This document shows positions 41,914 through 49,615 of a stretch of 64,000 nucleotides of DNA, one piece after another. Position numbers and translations under genes: made by a program. The notes under the pieces were generated by a model that saw nothing but the letters and a program-made list of their open reading frames with translations, was not told where the DNA came from and ran no database searches. Every line of letters begins with the position of its first letter. Position 1 is the first letter of the stretch. This DNA is from Anaerotruncus colihominis (GTDB lineage: Bacteria; Bacillota; Clostridia; Oscillospirales; Ruminococcaceae): positions 2,170,001 through 2,234,000 of the forward strand of contig CP102255.1 of the NCBI GenBank assembly GCA_025146135.1. The letters run 5' to 3'.

Positions 41914-42990
41914 TTAACTCAGAAAATCAAGCAACGAGGTCGGCAGCAGCATTGTTCCAAGCTGCAGCACAGCCATCCACGTGTATTCACACTGCTTCAG
42001 GTCAATCGCCGTATCGAACGGATCGGCCGAAATCAGGTTTGTTTCCGTTGTCGTCAAATTGACAATGTCATTTTCCATACGATCGGCGGAACGATCGAGG
42101 AAATTCATGCGCGTGCCCAAATCGACCCGGGAAAAACGCATATCGTCAATAACGGTTTCAAAATGATCAAACAGGTCGCCGGCCTTATCCTGATCAAAAT
42201 CTGGGTCTGCAAGCACCTTTTCCAGTTCAGACATAATATCATACGCGCTGTTGGGCGACTCAGTCCCATTGGCCCCCGTCACTGACGGGCCAAATCCGAG
42301 CACAAGAAGCCCATTGAAATTTGTCTGAAAAGCCGAACGCGGATCGATGCTGCTGTTGTCGTTTACTTTGAGTCCCAAACCGATATCGACATAGATGTTT
42401 TCACTGCCCGGCACAATTCCCGCACGGTCATCATATGTGTCGTTCGGAGGCTTTGTCCCCGGTGCCACATAATAATAGGTCTGACGCGCTTCATCATAAC
42501 GGATATCCTCAACAGGAATACCATTGAAACAGAGCTTGCCAGTGCCGTCATCGGTAAATGGCGCTTCCGCGTTATTCGTGCCTCCAAACAGGAATTTTCC
42601 GGCATATTGTGAATTTGCAAACTGTAAAATCTGTTTCTTCAAGCTGCCGATTTCCTTTGCGATCACCTCTCGTGGATCGCCGCCGTTTGTTCCATTGAGC
42701 GCCTTTTCCACCTTGTCCCGCGCGCTGACCAAAATGCTGTCGATCGAATCAAGATTCGTATCGATCGTTTTAAACTCCTCACGGAAGTTTTCAATTGTAT
42801 TTAACTGACGTTCACTCGTCAGGCGCTCCTCCTGAACCTTCATCGCGCGCACGCCCGCCGCCACATTGTCGGAAAGGCGGTTGAATGCAAGCCCGCTCTG
42901 GCCTTTCTCCATTGTGGACGCGCGCTTAGTCATCACTGTATTAAGCTGCCGCTTGTAGTTGCGGCTGATTGTACGCTGTGTAATCCTCAT
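41914..42990 (-). CDS. flgL: Hook-filament junction protein FlgL
   Basis: Second junction protein between hook and filament. N-terminal MRITQRTISRNYKRQLN and KGQSGLAFNRLSDNVAAGVRAMK are flagellin-like; the C-terminus ends in QCEYTWMAVLQLGTMLLPTSLLDFL, the usual FlgL helix. 358 residues. It follows flgK by 22 bases. Confidence 0.94.
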   Translation of the reverse strand: MRITQRTISRNYKRQLNTVMTKRASTMEKGQSGLAFNRLSDNVAAGVRAMKVQEERLTSERQLNTIENFREEFKTIDTNLDSIDSILVSARDKVEKALNGTNGGDPREVIAKEIGSLKKQILQFANSQYAGKFLFGGTNNAEAPFTDDGTGKLCFNGIPVEDIRYDEARQTYYYVAPGTKPPNDTYDDRAGIVPGSENIYVDIGLGLKVNDNSSIDPRSAFQTNFNGLLVLGFGPSVTGANGTESPNSAYDIMSELEKVLADPDFDQDKAGDLFDHFETVIDDMRFSRVDLGTRMNFLDRSADRMENDIVNLTTTETNLISADPFDTAIDLKQCEYTWMAVLQLGTMLLPTSLLDFLS

Positions 42991-43012
42991 ATATTTCGTT
43001 CAGCTCCTTTGC

Positions 43013-44599
43013 TTACCGGCCGACAATACCCGTCTTATTGATCAGAACATCGAGCGCCTCATCAAGCGTCGTCATCAGCCTGGAGGCCGCCTGAAGCGAT
43101 TTCTGATACAGCATCATATTTGCAACTTCCTCATCCATCACAACACCGGAAACCTCATCGCGGCTGTCCTCCGTTGTGTAGAGAAGATTGTTGCTTGACT
43201 GAAGGCGGTTCTTATAATAGTTCTGATCCTGCGCAAGCGTCGCGGAATAACCTGTCAGATAATCTTTGAACGTTCCTGTAAACGACTCGCCGCGTCCCTG
43301 AAAAACGTTGTCGTCATTTTTGAGTTTGTTATATAGATCCACAACATACTTGTTGTCAAGGCTATCCTTTCGTGCGACAAAATACGACGCGTCAGCATTC
43401 CATTCATCCGTAATAGAAATATTATCCGCCGTTACAGGGCCATCCGGGTCGACCACATATTTACCGTTGGCATCCGGCTGGTCGCTGATCGAACCAAGCA
43501 GCTTACGATACGGCTGATCCGGATCAAGCACAGGATTACCATCCGCATCGAGTATCAATTCTCCAGCCGCGTCAACCTGATAATTGGGGATGCTGTTATT
43601 GGCTACCTCAACGAGCTGATGTGCAAAAATATCCAGCGCATCCTGATAATAACGAACGCCGCGGTATGTCGTTTCGCCCTCCTGGATGATGTTGGGGCCA
43701 CGGCCATTCAGGAAGTCCGTCGTCGCTTTGAGAATTCCGTCCGTCACCTGGATTTTATCGCCGCTCGACACCCACTTGAGCACAACCGTTCCGTTTGGAT
43801 TCTCACTCATCTCCATGGCATCGTACTTCGAGCCGTCGAGAATGGTATGTCCATCCATCTCGATTGTGACGGTTCCATCTACATTCGTTGTAACTCCGAT
43901 TTCGCCATACTGCGCGAGCTGATCGAGCAAATAATTGCGCTCATCAAGCAGCTCATTGGGTCCATAATGCGAATTCTGAAGCACATTACGATCGTTACTG
44001 ATCACCTCGTTGAGTCCTGAAATCTTCTCAAGAATCTGGTTAAAATTCTCTACCGAAACCTCAAGATCAAATTTCTGCTGCTCCGCGACACGATCCAATT
44101 TACCGCTTAAATACTGAAGCGTCTGTGTCATATCCTTAAAAGCGCTGCGCACAAGGGAGGCGTATGTCTCGGAATCGGCCTGCTCCGTGTCTGGCTGAAG
44201 CGCGTTTAAGATGCCGTTAAGCATCGCGCCGATGCCGCTGTCACTGTCAGGCTCAAAGTCGCTGATAACCGACTCGAGGTCGCCTAAAATTTTCTGCGCC
44301 TGATCATAGTAGCTCGCCTCTGATGTCAGCTCACGAAAACGCGCGTCAAGAAACTTGTCGCGTGTTTGCCCGATCCCAAGGATATCGACGCCCTGACCGG
44401 CCGTACCGATCCGATTGCTGCCGTAACGCGACGTATACGGATTGACCCCGACCGCCACTTGTTCCACACGCTGACGCGTATAACCGGCGCTGTCCCAGTT
44501 AACAAGGTTCTGTCCTGTGATATCAATGCCCTTTTGGGCAGTCATAATGCCGCGTTTTGCAACATCAAATCCCATAAAAGTAGGTCGTAATGTCGACAA
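43013..44599 (-). CDS. flgK: Hook-filament junction protein FlgK
   Basis: First junction protein. N-terminal GFDVAKRGIMTAQKGIDITG followed by NLVNWDSAGYTRQRVEQ, and C-terminal SGVVMDEEVANMMLYQKSL with AASRLMTTLDEALDVLINKTG, are diagnostic. Likely TTG start at 44599 with GAGGGG eight bases upstream; ATG at codon 9 lacks a ribosome site. FlgN, its chaperone, is encoded just before. Confidence 0.95.
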   Translation of the reverse strand: MSTLRPTFMGFDVAKRGIMTAQKGIDITGQNLVNWDSAGYTRQRVEQVAVGVNPYTSRYGSNRIGTAGQGVDILGIGQTRDKFLDARFRELTSEASYYDQAQKILGDLESVISDFEPDSDSGIGAMLNGILNALQPDTEQADSETYASLVRSAFKDMTQTLQYLSGKLDRVAEQQKFDLEVSVENFNQILEKISGLNEVISNDRNVLQNSHYGPNELLDERNYLLDQLAQYGEIGVTTNVDGTVTIEMDGHTILDGSKYDAMEMSENPNGTVVLKWVSSGDKIQVTDGILKATTDFLNGRGPNIIQEGETTYRGVRYYQDALDIFAHQLVEVANNSIPNYQVDAAGELILDADGNPVLDPDQPYRKLLGSISDQPDANGKYVVDPDGPVTADNISITDEWNADASYFVARKDSLDNKYVVDLYNKLKNDDNVFQGRGESFTGTFKDYLTGYSATLAQDQNYYKNRLQSSNNLLYTTEDSRDEVSGVVMDEEVANMMLYQKSLQAASRLMTTLDEALDVLINKTGIVGR

Positions 44600-44616
44600 A
44601 GCAGATTCCCCTCCAC

Positions 44617-45090
44617 TTAAATTTTTGTTTCAAACAGCGGCGAGCCTGGACCCTCCACTACCTTTTTTTCGGACGTATAGCCGCCCGTGACCTTCCGCTC
44701 AGGCGAGTCGGCGTTTTGGCTGAATGCGCGCAGGCTGTCCCTTGCAAAGGATGTGGATTTCGCATTGCGGAAACGGATATCCATCACAGCCGACTCAATA
44801 CGCATCAACAGCGCATGCAGATAATCGCGGTCCTCCTCGTCGGCGCGCCTGACGATCTCCCGAAAGGAACATCCGCCAAGCCCCGCCTCCTCCTGAAGCT
44901 TTTCACGCTGCTTTTCCATAGCGTCCAGGCGCATCAGCGCAGCCTGCTGCTCGGAAATTACATGGTCAACCTTGTGCGCGTCAAAAGACAAAAGCGCCGC
45001 ATATTTTCCATCCTCCTGATCGGACAGGCCCTCCATAAAATCGGCGTAATCCTCCAGAAAAGCATAAAATATATCGAGTTCTTTCGTCAT
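44617..45090 (-). CDS. flgN: FlgK/FlgL chaperone FlgN
   Basis: Helical export chaperone of 157 residues. The long N-terminal helices (FYAFLEDYADFMEGLSDQEDG, given in part as FLEDYADFMEGL; EQQAALMRLDAMEKQREKL) have the FlgN character. ATG at 45090 has AAGGAG seven bases upstream; the GTG six bases earlier is too close. Position between flgM and flgK matches Bacillus yvyG. Confidence 0.85.
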   Translation of the reverse strand: MTKELDIFYAFLEDYADFMEGLSDQEDGKYAALLSFDAHKVDHVISEQQAALMRLDAMEKQREKLQEEAGLGGCSFREIVRRADEEDRDYLHALLMRIESAVMDIRFRNAKSTSFARDSLRAFSQNADSPERKVTGGYTSEKKVVEGPGSPLFETKI

Positions 45091-45101
45091 GAGCACGCTC
45101 C

Positions 45102-45416
45102 TTAAAGGCCAAACCAGCGTTGCATCAGCACGCCGGTCAGCCGGTCAGTCGGAATGTAGTAGGTGCCATTCTGCACACGCTCGCGCAATTGTGCCAGACG
45201 CTCCGGAGAGGCCGGCGTATTGATGTCGTCCAAAATGCTCCTGCTCACTTTCTCCGCCTCAAGCTGGCGCGCGCCAGACTGGCTGATCGAAATATGATCT
45301 GTGTTTCCGGAAAGCTTTCCCGCGCTTGTCTGGGGATCCTGCGCCGATAAGGCGGACTTATAGCCGGCAAGATTTGTTCTATAAATTCCATGTGCAGCGG
45401 CCGGATTGATTTTCAT
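45102..45416 (-). CDS. flgM: Anti-sigma-28 factor FlgM
   Basis: Binds FliA until the hook is complete and is then secreted. About 104 residues: MKINPAAAHGIYRTNLAGYK start, the DHISISQSGARQLE element and the C-terminal binding helices VSRSILDDINTPASPERLAQ and RLRERVQNGTYYIPTD-like (here LRERVQNGTYYIPTDRL). ATG at 45416 with GAGGG is chosen; the longer frame would cover the promoter side. It is first in its operon and has the best sigma-28 promoter of the window. Confidence 0.92.
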   Translation of the reverse strand: MKINPAAAHGIYRTNLAGYKSALSAQDPQTSAGKLSGNTDHISISQSGARQLEAEKVSRSILDDINTPASPERLAQLRERVQNGTYYIPTDRLTGVLMQRWFGL

Positions 45417-45484
45417 AATATCCCTCGATTCTTTAACCGTTGCCGTAACGGATGGAATAATCATAAACTATTTCCTACTATTTC

Positions 45485-45511
45485 TTATCGCCCGACTTAG
45501 CGAAAACTAAA
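45485..45511 (-). promoter_or_regulatory. Sigma-28 promoter of the flgM-csrA operon
   Basis: Minus strand TTTAGTTT, exactly 11 bases, GGCGATAA. Five or six of eight bases fit the -35 and seven of eight fit the -10 of the FliA consensus. It lies about 70 bases before the flgM ATG. A FliA-driven flgM would give the known negative feedback on FliA. Confidence 0.7.
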
Positions 45512-45636
45512 CAATCTTTCCTAAAAAATAAGCACTGCTCAACTATTTTTTTGCGCATCTGTTCACGCGCGGTCCGCCCCTCCATAGCCAGGCCGTTTTG
45601 AGCTTATAAAACCGCATATGATTTTCTGTTCCCCGC

Positions 45637-45666
45637 TTGCCAAGCAGGGGCACGATCAAGTATAAT
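45637..45666 (+). promoter_or_regulatory. Sigma-A-type promoter of the parA-comFB pair
   Basis: TTGCCA, 18-base spacer, perfect TATAAT. The -35 sits in a small dyad (CCCCGCTT / AAGCAGGGG, 45631-45650), which could be an operator. About 40 bases before the parA ATG. This is a housekeeping-type promoter in contrast to the surrounding sigma-28 sites. Confidence 0.55.
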
Positions 45667-45712
45667 AAAAAAAGCGTGGATTTTACATGCGCAAAAAAAG
45701 GAGAAACCCAGG

Positions 45713-46483
45713 ATGAACAAGATCATTTGCGTATCCAATCAAAAGGGCGGTGTTGGAAAAACGACAACGACAAACGCCCTTGCGATGGGCCTGCGGCACA
45801 AGGGCTACCGTGTGCTGTGTGTCGATTTCGATCCGCAGGGAAACCTGTCTTTTAGTCTGCGTGCCGACAATCGTGTTGAGCTGCAAAATTCGATCTATCA
45901 GGTGCTTAAGGGCGAACTGAAGGCGGTTCAGGCGATCCAGCATACAGAGCTTGCAGACGTGATCACCTCTAATATGATGTTAAGCGGTATCGAGCTGGAG
46001 TTTACCGGAAAAGGCCGTGAATTTCTGCTTTCATCCGCGCTTAAATCCGTTGAAAAGCTTTATGATTACATCCTGATCGATTCGCCGCCTGCGCTCGGTG
46101 TTCTAACGGTCAACGCTTTTTCTGCATCCAATGTGATCCTGATGCCGGTGTTGTCCGACCTGTATAGCCTGCAGGGGATTGTGCAGCTCAACGAAACCAT
46201 TGAGCACGTGCGGGCACGCAACAATCCAGGTCTTGTAAACGCAGGTATTCTGCTGACACGTTTCAATCCGCGCGGCCAGATCAACAACGTCATCCGTGAG
46301 ACAGCCGCCGACATGGCAAAAACCTTTAATATCCCCCTGCTGCGCACGACCATCCGGACCGGCGTCGATTTAACAAAGGCGCAAATCCTGCGCCGCGACA
46401 TGATCCGCTATGCCCCCAAAAGCAAAGCTGTGCAGGACTATCAGCGGCTGCTTGACGAGTTGTTCGAAAGGGGCGTTTTATAA
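45713..46483 (+). CDS. ParA/Soj-family ATPase
   Basis: Deviant Walker ATPase of 256 residues: KGGVGKTTTT (P-loop with the signature first Lys), DFDPQGNLS (switch I) and LIDSPPALGVLTVNA (Walker B). Such proteins position plasmids, chromosomes or protein clusters. It lacks the N-terminal extension typical of FlhG (DQAxxLR), so it is closer to Soj/ParA. No parB is nearby; its partner appears to be the ComFB-like gene that overlaps its stop. Rbs GGAG precedes ATG. Possible role in positioning flagella or chemoreceptor arrays is inference from place only. Confidence 0.9.
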   Translation: MNKIICVSNQKGGVGKTTTTNALAMGLRHKGYRVLCVDFDPQGNLSFSLRADNRVELQNSIYQVLKGELKAVQAIQHTELADVITSNMMLSGIELEFTGKGREFLLSSALKSVEKLYDYILIDSPPALGVLTVNAFSASNVILMPVLSDLYSLQGIVQLNETIEHVRARNNPGLVNAGILLTRFNPRGQINNVIRETAADMAKTFNIPLLRTTIRTGVDLTKAQILRRDMIRYAPKSKAVQDYQRLLDELFERGVL

Positions 46484-46974
46484 TGGCAAAACCCAAAATG
46501 GAATTCGATAAGGATTATATTTATAATCTGATTATGCCAAGCGTGCCTCCCGCCAATGCATCTGAAGCACCCGCGGCAGCTGCGGATATGCCCGCCTCCT
46601 CACCCGAGGCCGTACCCGCCCCGTCTGCTGAGGAGGACGAGGACAACCCGATTTCAGATCTGCGCAGCCGCCTTTTTTCGCGCAAAAACAACGGGGTGGC
46701 CATCCCGGCGGTCAAGCGCGAATATGCTGTCGTCAATATCATGGAGCTGCTTGTCTCCGACCGGCTGGACAGCGCCTTCTCTAAATTTCACTGCTGCCAG
46801 TGCGACAAATGCCGCAAGGATGCGGTGGCCGCCGCACTCAACCTTTTACAGCCGGAATATGTCGTAGCTGAAGCCGACGAAATTGACGCGCTGCGGCGTG
46901 AGCATTCCACTAAGGAAGTTTCCGCCGCGCTTGTGAAAGCAATTTTACAGGTGCGCGCTCATCCACGCCACTGA
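46483..46974 (+). CDS. ComFB-like protein
   Basis: 163-residue protein with two parts. The N-terminal 75 residues are Ala/Pro/Glu-rich and probably disordered. The C-terminal part (about 85-150) matches the ComFB family: VNIMELLVSDRL, the cysteine set CCQCDKCRKDAVAAALN and LQPEYVV. In Bacillus comFB also sits close to the flgM cluster; ComFB homologues in cyanobacteria have been described as cyclic-dinucleotide receptors. The Cys set could hold zinc. Its ATG overlaps the parA stop, so the two are coupled. Function here unknown. Confidence 0.75.
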   Translation: MAKPKMEFDKDYIYNLIMPSVPPANASEAPAAAADMPASSPEAVPAPSAEEDEDNPISDLRSRLFSRKNNGVAIPAVKREYAVVNIMELLVSDRLDSAFSKFHCCQCDKCRKDAVAAALNLLQPEYVVAEADEIDALRREHSTKEVSAALVKAILQVRAHPRH

Positions 46975-46999
46975 CTTCCAAAGAAATTCCTAAAAGCCC

Positions 47000-47028
47000 T
47001 TGAATTGTACACAAACAAGGTATATAAT
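47000..47028 (+). promoter_or_regulatory. Sigma-A-type promoter of the hemerythrin gene
   Basis: TTGAAT, 17-base spacer, TATAAT, about 40 bases upstream of the hemerythrin ATG, and just after the ComFB-like gene. Spacing and -10 are ideal, so the gene can be expressed apart from its neighbours. Confidence 0.7.
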
Positions 47029-47070
47029 AAGAATCATACAAACGCATTAGATTAGAAGGGAGAAAGAAAA

Positions 47071-47481
47071 ATGGCTTACGTATGGAGCAAGGATCTTGAA
47101 ACAGGCAATGCAATGATTGATTCACAGCACAAGGAGCTGATTGAAGCAATCAACGCGCTGCTGGCAGCTTGCGCTACTGGCAAGGGCCGTGCGGAGGTCG
47201 CAAAAACAACAAAATTCCTATATGATTACACCTCCAAGCATTTTGGTGACGAGGAGGCGCTCCAGCTTCGTTACAAATATCCTGATTACGCCAACCACAA
47301 ACAGTACCATGAGGGTTTCAAGCGCGTTGTACGGGAGCTTGCCGAACAGTTAAATAAGGAAGGTCCGACCGTCGTGCTTGTTGGTAAGGTGAACAGCAGT
47401 ATCGCCGGCTGGCTGATCAACCATATCAAGCGTGAGGATGTCAAGGTCGCTGCACATGTCCGTGCGCAGGGCGGCAAATAA
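47071..47481 (+). CDS. Bacteriohemerythrin
   Basis: O2-binding di-iron protein of 136 residues. All seven iron ligands are visible: H20 (DSQHKEL), H57 and E61 (HFGDEE), H76 and H80 (HKQYH), H118 and D123 (HIKRED). Stand-alone, without sensor or receptor domain. In anaerobes such proteins deliver or scavenge O2 and may feed aerotaxis; that role is inference. It has its own promoter and terminator. Confidence 0.95.
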   Translation: MAYVWSKDLETGNAMIDSQHKELIEAINALLAACATGKGRAEVAKTTKFLYDYTSKHFGDEEALQLRYKYPDYANHKQYHEGFKRVVRELAEQLNKEGPTVVLVGKVNSSIAGWLINHIKREDVKVAAHVRAQGGK

Positions 47482-47497
47482 TACATCTACATACACA

Positions 47498-47530
47498 AAA
47501 AAGGCTGCGGGAAATTCCCGCAGCCTTTTT
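47498..47530. terminator. Bidirectional terminator between hemerythrin and flagellin-side operon
   Basis: A 15-bp stem, AAAAAGGCTGCGGGA (47498-47512) with TCCCGCAGCCTTTTT (47516-47530), and a 3-base loop. A- and T-runs at both ends suit termination of the plus-strand hemerythrin gene and the minus-strand gene ending at 47541. Confidence 0.93.
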
Positions 47531-47540
47531 GTTCTTCCCG

Positions 47541-48149
47541 TTATGCTTCGCCGGAGGCCGACGATGCTTTCTTAGCTTCCGCGGCCCATTCGTCAAAGCG
47601 TTTCATAACCTCGGTGTGGGTCTGCTGACTGATCGAAGGCAGCTTGCCGCCCAATTCGACGCCCGCAGCCTTAAAGCCCTTCTCGACCGCTTCACGCAGC
47701 TCCTCGATCTTGGAAGCGTCGCCGCCAGAAAGCGCCTTCGCCATATCCATGATCCGCCCCGCAACCGCATCGACCGAATACTCGCCGCCCTCCGCGATGG
47801 ACGCGGCGGCTTTCGCGCTCTGCTCTGGGGTAACGAACAGATCCATGCCGAACAAGGTCAGGTTGCTCTGCTGCCCCTGCTTGACGATCATGCTTTTGAG
47901 CATGTTCATAAAGCTCTGCGTGCGGTTTTCTTCCGCCGCCATCAGTTGATCGGCCTGAGCCTTGTTCAACTTGTTTTTGCTGTACGTAACCGACTGCTCC
48001 GGCTGCGTCCTTTCGAAGGTATCGCGATTGACCGTTGATTCAGCCGCCGCGTTCTCCTGCTGATTGGATACGGCTTCATCAGCCTGCGCGGCAGTCGCCA
48101 TCGCAGCCGTGTAACGCGCACCGGACAGTCCGACGTTTCCAATATTCAT
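47541..48149 (-). CDS. Conserved flagellar-cluster protein of unknown function
   Basis: 202 residues with no signal peptide or membrane helix. The N-terminal 100 residues are Gln/Ala/Glu-rich. The C-terminal half has a repeated clostridial pattern: LTLFGMDLFVTPEQSAKA, then SVDAVAGRIMDMAKALSGGD, then EAVEKGFKAAG, LPSISQQTHTEVMKRFDEW. I have seen this pattern in proteins near Clostridium flagellar genes, but no function is known to me. It follows the FliD-like gene and flagellin, so it may be a late, possibly exported product. Confidence 0.6.
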   Translation of the reverse strand: MNIGNVGLSGARYTAAMATAAQADEAVSNQQENAAAESTVNRDTFERTQPEQSVTYSKNKLNKAQADQLMAAEENRTQSFMNMLKSMIVKQGQQSNLTLFGMDLFVTPEQSAKAAASIAEGGEYSVDAVAGRIMDMAKALSGGDASKIEELREAVEKGFKAAGVELGGKLPSISQQTHTEVMKRFDEWAAEAKKASSASGEA

Positions 48150-48203
48150 GATACATTTCTCCCCGCGAATCCGCCACAGGCGGATTTGAATCTTTTTTAC
48201 GCG

Positions 48204-49490
48204 TTATACAAACATGTTCATCATCATGCCGACAGCATAATAATTAGACATGTTGTATGCGCCCAGACGGTTATACGTGCTCATCATGCTGATGGAATCC
48301 ATCTGGCTGGACGAGAACGCCGAACTGCCAAACATATTCTGCTGCTTGGCGGCCGAGCCAACCAGGCTGGCGGACGGCGCGTCAAGGCCGCGCTGCGCAT
48401 CCTGCTTGATTCCACTGGCGACGCGTTCAGCTATGCTGCCCATCAGGCTTGGACTGGCGTCCGTCGCCTTATTAAAGACATCCTGGTCAAAGGACAGCGT
48501 ACCGTCAGCCTTCACAGTCAGGCCGATCATCGACATGGATGATTCGGAAACCGGCGGCTGAATCATACGCTTCATCTGCTGGAGAACGCCGACGCCCCGA
48601 TCCTCGTTGGAGCTTAAAAATTTGATTGTGCTGTTGTACGCGTCAACCAGGTCCTGCATTGCGCTGGCGGCCGCGCCGTCGTTGATGCCGGCCTTGATCT
48701 GGGCTTTTCCCGTGCCGGCAATGTTGATGCTGACACCGTCGACTTCAACCGCATTGGTGGACGAAGTTCCGCTATACGTTTCACCATCATTTCTCGTAAT
48801 TGTGAAAATCGCATCGCGGCTCTCAGTCACAGCCTTATCAAGGCCGAGGCTTTCAGCGGCCGTCCCGGAAACGGTAAACTTGTTGTCGCTGCCCGACGCA
48901 CCCTCAAGCTCAAGGGACGAACGGCCATTTTCCGTGACGACGCGTGCGGTAACACCGGCTCTCGACGCGTTGATCGAATCGGCGAATTTTTGCAGCGCCT
49001 CCTGATTGGTCTTTGCGCCGGCGGCGCTCAGACTGAAATCAAAGGTCCCTGCAGCCGTTTTAATCTGCAAACCGCCGCCCATGGACGGCAGTTCCCCGTT
49101 GCTGACAAACGACGTGGAACGGTTCACCTGACCCGCGGCCGTCTGCTGAACCGTCAGCTCATAGGAATCGGACTGGCTTTCCAGCTTTCCGGTCACCGTC
49201 GCTACCGTGCGGTCTGACGAACCGGCAGCCAGTTTGTCGGTCTTTGGATTGAGAACGCCGTCAGCCGCATCCTTGAGGGCTGTCATTTGTTTCTGATAGT
49301 CCTTGAGGAACGCCGCGCTGTCCGCATCAAGCTTGTTTGCCGTCGAACTGGTGACATTCGATACGCCGCTGATCGCAGAAAGCTTGCTGTTGCCGCTGGC
49401 TGCGAGCATCGCGCGCATCTGGTTCATCTGCGTATATCCGCTCAGGATCGTATTGCTGAGGGAATACATGCTGTTCTGGATTGGATACAT
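48204..49490 (-). CDS. Second, shorter FliD-like protein
   Basis: 428 residues. The middle and C-terminal parts resemble FliD: LESQSDSYELTVQQTAAGQV, a VEVDGVSINIAG motif followed by an internal repeat, then ASAMQDLVDAYNSTIKFLSS and GVLQQMKRMI. The N-terminal FliD_N signature (LASGMDTxxMV) is missing; instead it has an amphipathic helix with LDADSAAFLKDYQKQMTALK. ATG at 49490 has AAAGGAGG just upstream. It lies directly after flagellin, with a hairpin between. It may be an alternative cap or a cell-surface/hook-associated relative. Confidence 0.65.
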   Translation of the reverse strand: MYPIQNSMYSLSNTILSGYTQMNQMRAMLAASGNSKLSAISGVSNVTSSTANKLDADSAAFLKDYQKQMTALKDAADGVLNPKTDKLAAGSSDRTVATVTGKLESQSDSYELTVQQTAAGQVNRSTSFVSNGELPSMGGGLQIKTAAGTFDFSLSAAGAKTNQEALQKFADSINASRAGVTARVVTENGRSSLELEGASGSDNKFTVSGTAAESLGLDKAVTESRDAIFTITRNDGETYSGTSSTNAVEVDGVSINIAGTGKAQIKAGINDGAAASAMQDLVDAYNSTIKFLSSNEDRGVGVLQQMKRMIQPPVSESSMSMIGLTVKADGTLSFDQDVFNKATDASPSLMGSIAERVASGIKQDAQRGLDAPSASLVGSAAKQQNMFGSSAFSSSQMDSISMMSTYNRLGAYNMSNYYAVGMMMNMFV

Positions 49491-49530
49491 TTTTACACCT
49501 CCTTTCGGACAGATGATATGATATGGACAA

Positions 49531-49560
49531 AAGGGAGCCACCCGGGCGGGCGGCTCCCTT
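49531..49560 (-). terminator. Hairpin terminator after fliC
   Basis: AAGGGAGCC (49531-49539) pairs with GGCTCCCTT (49552-49560), with an inner CCC/GGG pair. On the minus strand the stem is followed by TTTTGTCC. It stands about 55 bases past the fliC stop and should reduce read-through into the FliD-like gene, giving excess flagellin message. Confidence 0.75.
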
Positions 49561-49615
49561 CTTCATAACGGAAAATTGTCAAGCCCCGTTTAGAAAGGGC
49601 CGCTTAACTGTTTTA

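Noticed and set aside
45713..46483. ParA-family gene as FlhG
   Set aside because: The N-terminal FlhG signature is missing and no flhF is adjacent; the protein opens directly with the P-loop as in Soj/ParA.
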